Shown here one piece after another: positions 7,199 to 9,941 of a stretch of DNA of 9,941 nucleotides. Position 1 is the first letter of the stretch, and each line of letters opens with the position of its first letter. The translations under genes were made by a program, and so were the position numbers. The DNA lies in assembly GCA_023392645.1 (NCBI GenBank), contig JAEVYR010000340.1:1-9941 (forward strand), given 5' to 3'. Under the pieces are notes generated by a model that had not been told where the DNA came from, searched no databases, and saw only the letters and a program-made list of their open reading frames with translations. The DNA comes from Chloroflexota bacterium. Lineage in GTDB: Bacteria > Chloroflexota > Chloroflexia > Thermomicrobiales > UBA6265.

Positions 7199-7321
7199 TG
7201 TCATTTCGAGCGCAGCGTCGCAGCCGCGAAGTCGAGAAATCTCTTGCCTGCCGGGAACCTGCGCTCGAACGCAAGAGATTTCTCCGCTCCGCACCCTGCG
7301 GGTGCTCCGGTCGAAATGACA
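7199..7321. repeat. Palindromic short interspersed repeat (TGTCATTTCGA...GAGAAATCTC type)
   Basis: A 123-bp imperfect palindrome fills most of the gap between the second permease and the FAD oxidase. The outer arms TGTCATTTCGA (7199-7209) and TCGAAATGACA (7311-7321) match perfectly over 11 bp. Inner arms GAGAAATCTCTTGC (7234-7247) and GCAAGAGATTTCTC (7271-7284) match perfectly over 14 bp. The right arm holds its own hairpin, GCACCC (7291-7296) with GGGTGC (7300-7305). The sequence is visibly richer in A and T than its surroundings. From general knowledge, dispersed repeats with this GTCATTTCGA/GAGAAATCTC core occur in many unrelated bacterial genomes and produce spurious peptides of the CHFERS...SRNL type, seen here too. 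It carries no gene. It is probably a non-autonomous MITE- or REP-like element. It could also work as an mRNA hairpin between permeases and oxidase. No clear target duplication is visible. Confidence 0.8.
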
Positions 7322-7362
7322 GCATTTCTTGAGGTCAGCATCTTGAGGAGGCACACGCGATC

Positions 7363-8745
7363 ATGAAGGACTACCGCACCTACAGCTTCTGGCTCGAAAC
7401 CTGTGGCGACGACCTGACGCCGCGACCGCCTCTCGACGGCTCGGTGGACGTCGACGTCGCGATCCTCGGCGCCGGCTTCACCGGACTCTGGACCGCGTAC
7501 TACCTGCTGACGCGCGACCCATCGCTGAAGGTCGCCGTGGTCGAAAAGGAGATCGCCGGGTTCGGCGCCTCCGGCCGCAACGGCGGCTGGTGTTTCGCCG
7601 GATTCCCGATAGGCCCGCTGGAGCTGTTGCAGGAGCACGGCTACGATGCCGCCCGGCTGGTGTCGCTGGAGATGTACGAATCGGTCGACGAGGTCGGCCG
7701 TGTCAGCCTGGCCGAAGGCATCGACGCCCACTACGCCAAGGGTGGCGAACTGGAGGTCGCCCGGGCGCCGTACGACGTGCCGAAGCTGCAGGGCATGTAT
7801 GACGGCTTCCGCGCGATCGGCCTGGAGGACCACTACCAGCTCCTCGACGCCGAGGAGACGCGCGAGCGCATCGCCGTCGCGAAGGCGCTCGGCAGCTTCC
7901 ACAATCGTGAGGGCGCCGCGATCCAGCCGGCGAGGCTCGCGCGAGGGCTCGCCCACGCCGTCGAGCGACTCGGCGCCACGATCTACGAGCAGACAGCGGT
8001 GACCCGCTTCACGGGCAACCCCAACCCGGCGCTGGTCACCGCGCGAGGCACGGTTTGGGCGAAGACCATCGTGCTTGCCGGCGAGGCGTACCTTTCGGCG
8101 GTGCCCGGCATGGAGCGAGAGATTCTGCCGATGACGTCGCACATCGTCGTCACCGAGCCGCTCGGCGACGACATCTGGGAGCAGATCCGCTGGCGCGAGC
8201 GCGACGTGCTCGGCGGCTGGGGCGTGCATGGCGCCTACATCCAGCGCACGGCCGACGGTCGGATCGCGCTCGGACCCTACCGAGGCAACTACCCGTACCG
8301 ATCCCGCATCACCGACGCCCTCGACCGCGACGAGTCGATCTTCGACCACGCGCGGCTGTCCCTCGTCGACTGGTTCCCGATGTTGAGAGGCATCCGCACC
8401 ACGCACAGTTGGGGCGGGGTGTTCGGCATCCCGCGGGACCGCATGCCACGCATGACGTACGACCCGGCGACCGGTATCGCCGCCGCCTACGGCTACACCG
8501 GCGACGGCGTGGCCACAACCAATCTCTCCGGCCGCGTGCTGGCGGACCTGATCACGGAGACGGAATCGGATCTGCGTCACCTGCCGATGACGAAGGCCAA
8601 TCCATCGCGGTGGGAGCCGGAGCCGCTGCGCTGGCTGGGCGTCACCTTCGTCCGCAAGGATCGCCAGCGGGTGATGAACAAGATCGAGCGGGAGGGCAAG
8701 CTGCCGGAGAAGCCGACGTTCTCCCAGCGCCTCTACGATTACTGA
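7363..8745 (+). CDS. FAD-dependent amine oxidoreductase (DAO family, PuuB-like)
   Basis: The 460-residue protein is a member of the D-amino-acid-oxidase/glycine-oxidase flavoprotein superfamily, closest in pattern to gamma-glutamylputrescine oxidase (PuuB)-like enzymes that oxidise a C-N bond of amines or amino acids. The N-terminal dinucleotide-binding motif is G36-A-G38-F-T-G41, with the ribose-binding E61 at the end of the second strand. GASGRNGG (68-75) contacts FAD. The middle has a HYAKGGELEVA substrate-domain strand and a GAAIQPARLARGLA helix. The second FAD block is WGGVFGIPRDRMPR from W350, and GYTGDGVATTNLSGR starts at G377. The EPLRWLG segment near the C-terminus recurs in this family. 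AGGAGG (7346-7351) is 11 bases before the ATG, a slightly long spacing, just after the palindromic repeat. Its position behind an importer suggests it oxidises the imported compound; the actual substrate is unknown. Confidence 0.88.
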   Translation: MKDYRTYSFWLETCGDDLTPRPPLDGSVDVDVAILGAGFTGLWTAYYLLTRDPSLKVAVVEKEIAGFGASGRNGGWCFAGFPIGPLELLQEHGYDAARLVSLEMYESVDEVGRVSLAEGIDAHYAKGGELEVARAPYDVPKLQGMYDGFRAIGLEDHYQLLDAEETRERIAVAKALGSFHNREGAAIQPARLARGLAHAVERLGATIYEQTAVTRFTGNPNPALVTARGTVWAKTIVLAGEAYLSAVPGMEREILPMTSHIVVTEPLGDDIWEQIRWRERDVLGGWGVHGAYIQRTADGRIALGPYRGNYPYRSRITDALDRDESIFDHARLSLVDWFPMLRGIRTTHSWGGVFGIPRDRMPRMTYDPATGIAAAYGYTGDGVATTNLSGRVLADLITETESDLRHLPMTKANPSRWEPEPLRWLGVTFVRKDRQRVMNKIEREGKLPEKPTFSQRLYDY

Positions 8746-8873
8746 CGAGCCTCGTATCAATTGCAGGGGGCATGCAGCAATCACATTCCCCACCAATCGC
8801 CGTTCCAAGCCGACGTCAGTTCCCATCGCGTCGACGAGCGCGGTCAAACCGAGGGTCCCTCCGCCACGCGGTG
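8746..8873. other. Convergent intergenic region
   Basis: These 128 bp separate the stop codons of the FAD oxidase (plus) and the YihY-like gene (minus). A short ACGA/TCGT hairpin overlaps the oxidase stop (8745-8755), and ATTGC (8760-8764) is inverted as GCAAT (8777-8781). On the minus side GAGG/CCTC (8851-8861) could form a small stem followed by GGTTTG. None has a good T-run, so I do not call a definite intrinsic terminator, though bidirectional termination is expected here. Confidence 0.3.
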
Positions 8874-9836
8874 CTACGGCGCCCGGTCACGTCGTCGGTG
8901 ATGCTGCCAGGTGGCATTCATGTAGGCGCCGAACAGGAACAGGTGCCCGAGGATGTAGAACCAGATCAGCACCAGCGAGAGGAGACCCGCCGTGCCGCCG
9001 ATCAGGTTCCGGTCGCGCACGACCCGCAGATAGACCGGGAATACCTGCGCCAGCAGCACGAACGCCAGCCCGATCGTGGCCGCGCCCGGGATGATATCTG
9101 CCGCGCGCTGCCCGGCCGCCGGAACGAGCCGGAAGATGACGCCGAACATCAGCATCGCGGTCAGCACGGCGGCGACATACGACAGCACCTGATAGAGCCC
9201 AACGAACAGCGGCCAGCGCTCGAGCCCGAGCGGCAACGTATCCTCGTCGATGCCGAGCACCACCGTCGGCACGATAGCCGCGATGACCGACACCGAGAAC
9301 AAGACCGCGAACGTGATGACGCTGACGAAGGCGCGGAGTCGCTGCTGCAGGGGTGGCCTGTCCGGCACGCGATACACCTGGTTCATGGCCCGACCGAGCG
9401 CGGCGAAGAAGGTCGATCCGACCCACACGAAGCCCACCAGCGACACGATCGCGTAGGCGGCGCTCTGATCGCGCAGTTGCGGCAGGACGTCCAGGCTGTC
9501 ACCGGCGAGCTCGTCGGGAACGATCCACGACACGACCTCGGCCGCCTGTCGAAACCCCTCGTCGGTGCGAAGCCCCAGGCCGATGATCGACACCAGACCG
9601 AGGGTGATGGGAACGATGGAGAGCAGCGCGTAATAGGCGATCGCCGCGGCGAGGTCGTTGGCCCGGGAGCGGATGAACCCCGTTTTCAGCCAGTCAACAA
9701 TGTCTCGCGCGAGACGCCACCAACCACCGGATTGGGCGGCGACCGCCGACGGCGCCGGGATATCCTGACGGAGCTGCCGGGTGCGCCTGCGCAGCCACCG
9801 GCGCCGTGCCCGCGAGCGATTCAGGCGCGAGGGCAT
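8874..9836 (-). CDS. YihY/virulence factor BrkB family membrane protein
   Basis: The 320-residue product has the family pattern of YihY/BrkB (older name RNase BN, a misassignment), integral membrane proteins with about six helices and no settled biochemical role. The N-terminal 25 residues are strongly Arg-rich. The diagnostic block is NDLAAAIAYYALLSIVPITLGL (60-81). Helices follow at about 128-148 and 170-192, and around 215-235 and 250-270. The AMNQVYRV segment (150-157) and the ending LIWFYILGHLFLFGAYMNATW (290-310) match the family. The basic C-terminus (HHRRRDR) should be cytoplasmic. I chose the ATG at 9836 because the preceding gene stops four bases upstream; the frame stays open farther 5', but that stretch codes for another protein in a different frame. 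No clear ribosome-binding site is visible, which suggests translational coupling. The family call is secure; the function is open. Confidence 0.87.
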   Translation of the reverse strand: MPSRLNRSRARRRWLRRRTRQLRQDIPAPSAVAAQSGGWWRLARDIVDWLKTGFIRSRANDLAAAIAYYALLSIVPITLGLVSIIGLGLRTDEGFRQAAEVVSWIVPDELAGDSLDVLPQLRDQSAAYAIVSLVGFVWVGSTFFAALGRAMNQVYRVPDRPPLQQRLRAFVSVITFAVLFSVSVIAAIVPTVVLGIDEDTLPLGLERWPLFVGLYQVLSYVAAVLTAMLMFGVIFRLVPAAGQRAADIIPGAATIGLAFVLLAQVFPVYLRVVRDRNLIGGTAGLLSLVLIWFYILGHLFLFGAYMNATWQHHRRRDRAP

Positions 9837-9840
9837 GGAT

Positions 9841-9941
9841 TCAGAGCGCGTGCGCGACTCGCTGCACCACCTGCTGCAACGTCTCGCGCACGCCGATCCC
9901 GCGCACCGCGACCGCCGCGACCACCTGGAGCGGGCCGGCAC
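9841..9941 (-). CDS. C-terminal fragment of an upstream gene, possibly Asp23/Gls24 family
   Basis: On the minus strand a frame enters from the window edge and stops with TGA at 9843-9841, giving 32 residues. They read as a beta-strand followed by an amphipathic helix: PLQVVAAVAVRGIGVRETL and then QQVVQRVAHAL. The pattern of alternating Val/Ala, a G-V-x-E turn and a V-Q-x-V helix resembles the core repeat of Asp23/Gls24 envelope-stress proteins. It is too short for a firm call. It ends four bases before the YihY-like start, so the two genes are almost certainly one transcript. The frame is also more protein-like than the Arg/Ser/Cys-rich 5' extension of the YihY frame. Confidence 0.45.
   Translation of the reverse strand, partial: AGPLQVVAAVAVRGIGVRETLQQVVQRVAHAL

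Noticed and set aside
7067..7354. Small proteins read from the palindromic repeat (CHFDRS/CHFERS type)
   Set aside because: These peptides arise on both strands from the palindrome and match a well-known type of spurious annotation.
3731..7366. A 1211-codon plus-strand open frame overlapping the transporter genes
   Set aside because: Its translation is Arg/Ala/Gly-rich and low in complexity, and it runs in another frame through three clearly recognisable transporter genes. It is a by-product of high GC content.
1..9941. CRISPR arrays, tRNA or rRNA genes, insertion sequences with transposase
   Set aside because: I saw no regularly spaced direct repeats, no tRNA-like cloverleaf and no transposase-like protein in the window.

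Overview
This is a GC-rich bacterial window. It is densely coded, and very long spurious antisense reading frames are present, as expected at this GC content. The protein set points to an environmental Chloroflexota (Thermomicrobia/Sphaerobacter-like) or possibly an actinobacterial genome: an F420-type nitroreductase homologue, Tat-like signals on exported proteins, a family-5 solute-binding protein and a YihY-type membrane protein. The taxonomic call is inference only; no rRNA or tRNA is present.

Layout. 1-1434 (minus) is a partial exported AttH/CrtC-like lipocalin-fold protein, cut off at its C-terminus by the window edge. Upstream of it on the same strand, 1507-2052 (minus) encodes a deazaflavin (F420)-dependent nitroreductase-family protein. 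A 51-bp divergent spacer separates that gene from a plus-strand 3-hydroxyacyl-CoA dehydrogenase (2104-3033). A 239-bp leader with several stem-loops precedes a solute-binding protein (3273-5045). A structured 171-bp spacer follows, then the two membrane subunits of a Dpp/Opp-type ABC importer (5217-6206 and 6222-7169). A palindromic short interspersed repeat (7199-7321) sits between the permeases and a FAD-dependent amine-oxidase-like protein (7363-8745). Convergent to it are a YihY/BrkB-family membrane protein (8874-9836, minus) and the last 32 codons of an upstream gene that may belong to the Asp23/Gls24 family (9841-9941, minus).

How the genes may work together. Solute-binding protein, permease, permease and FAD oxidase lie in one direction and form a plausible uptake-plus-oxidation unit for a small amine or peptide-like compound. 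The ATPase subunits the importer needs are not in the window and must be supplied from elsewhere. The acyl-CoA dehydrogenase may or may not belong to the same unit, because a 239-bp structured leader separates it from the transporter. No convincing undescribed system was found. The most notable non-coding signals are the palindromic repeat and the structured leader and spacer around the binding-protein gene. No interval longer than 300 bases lacks a gene.
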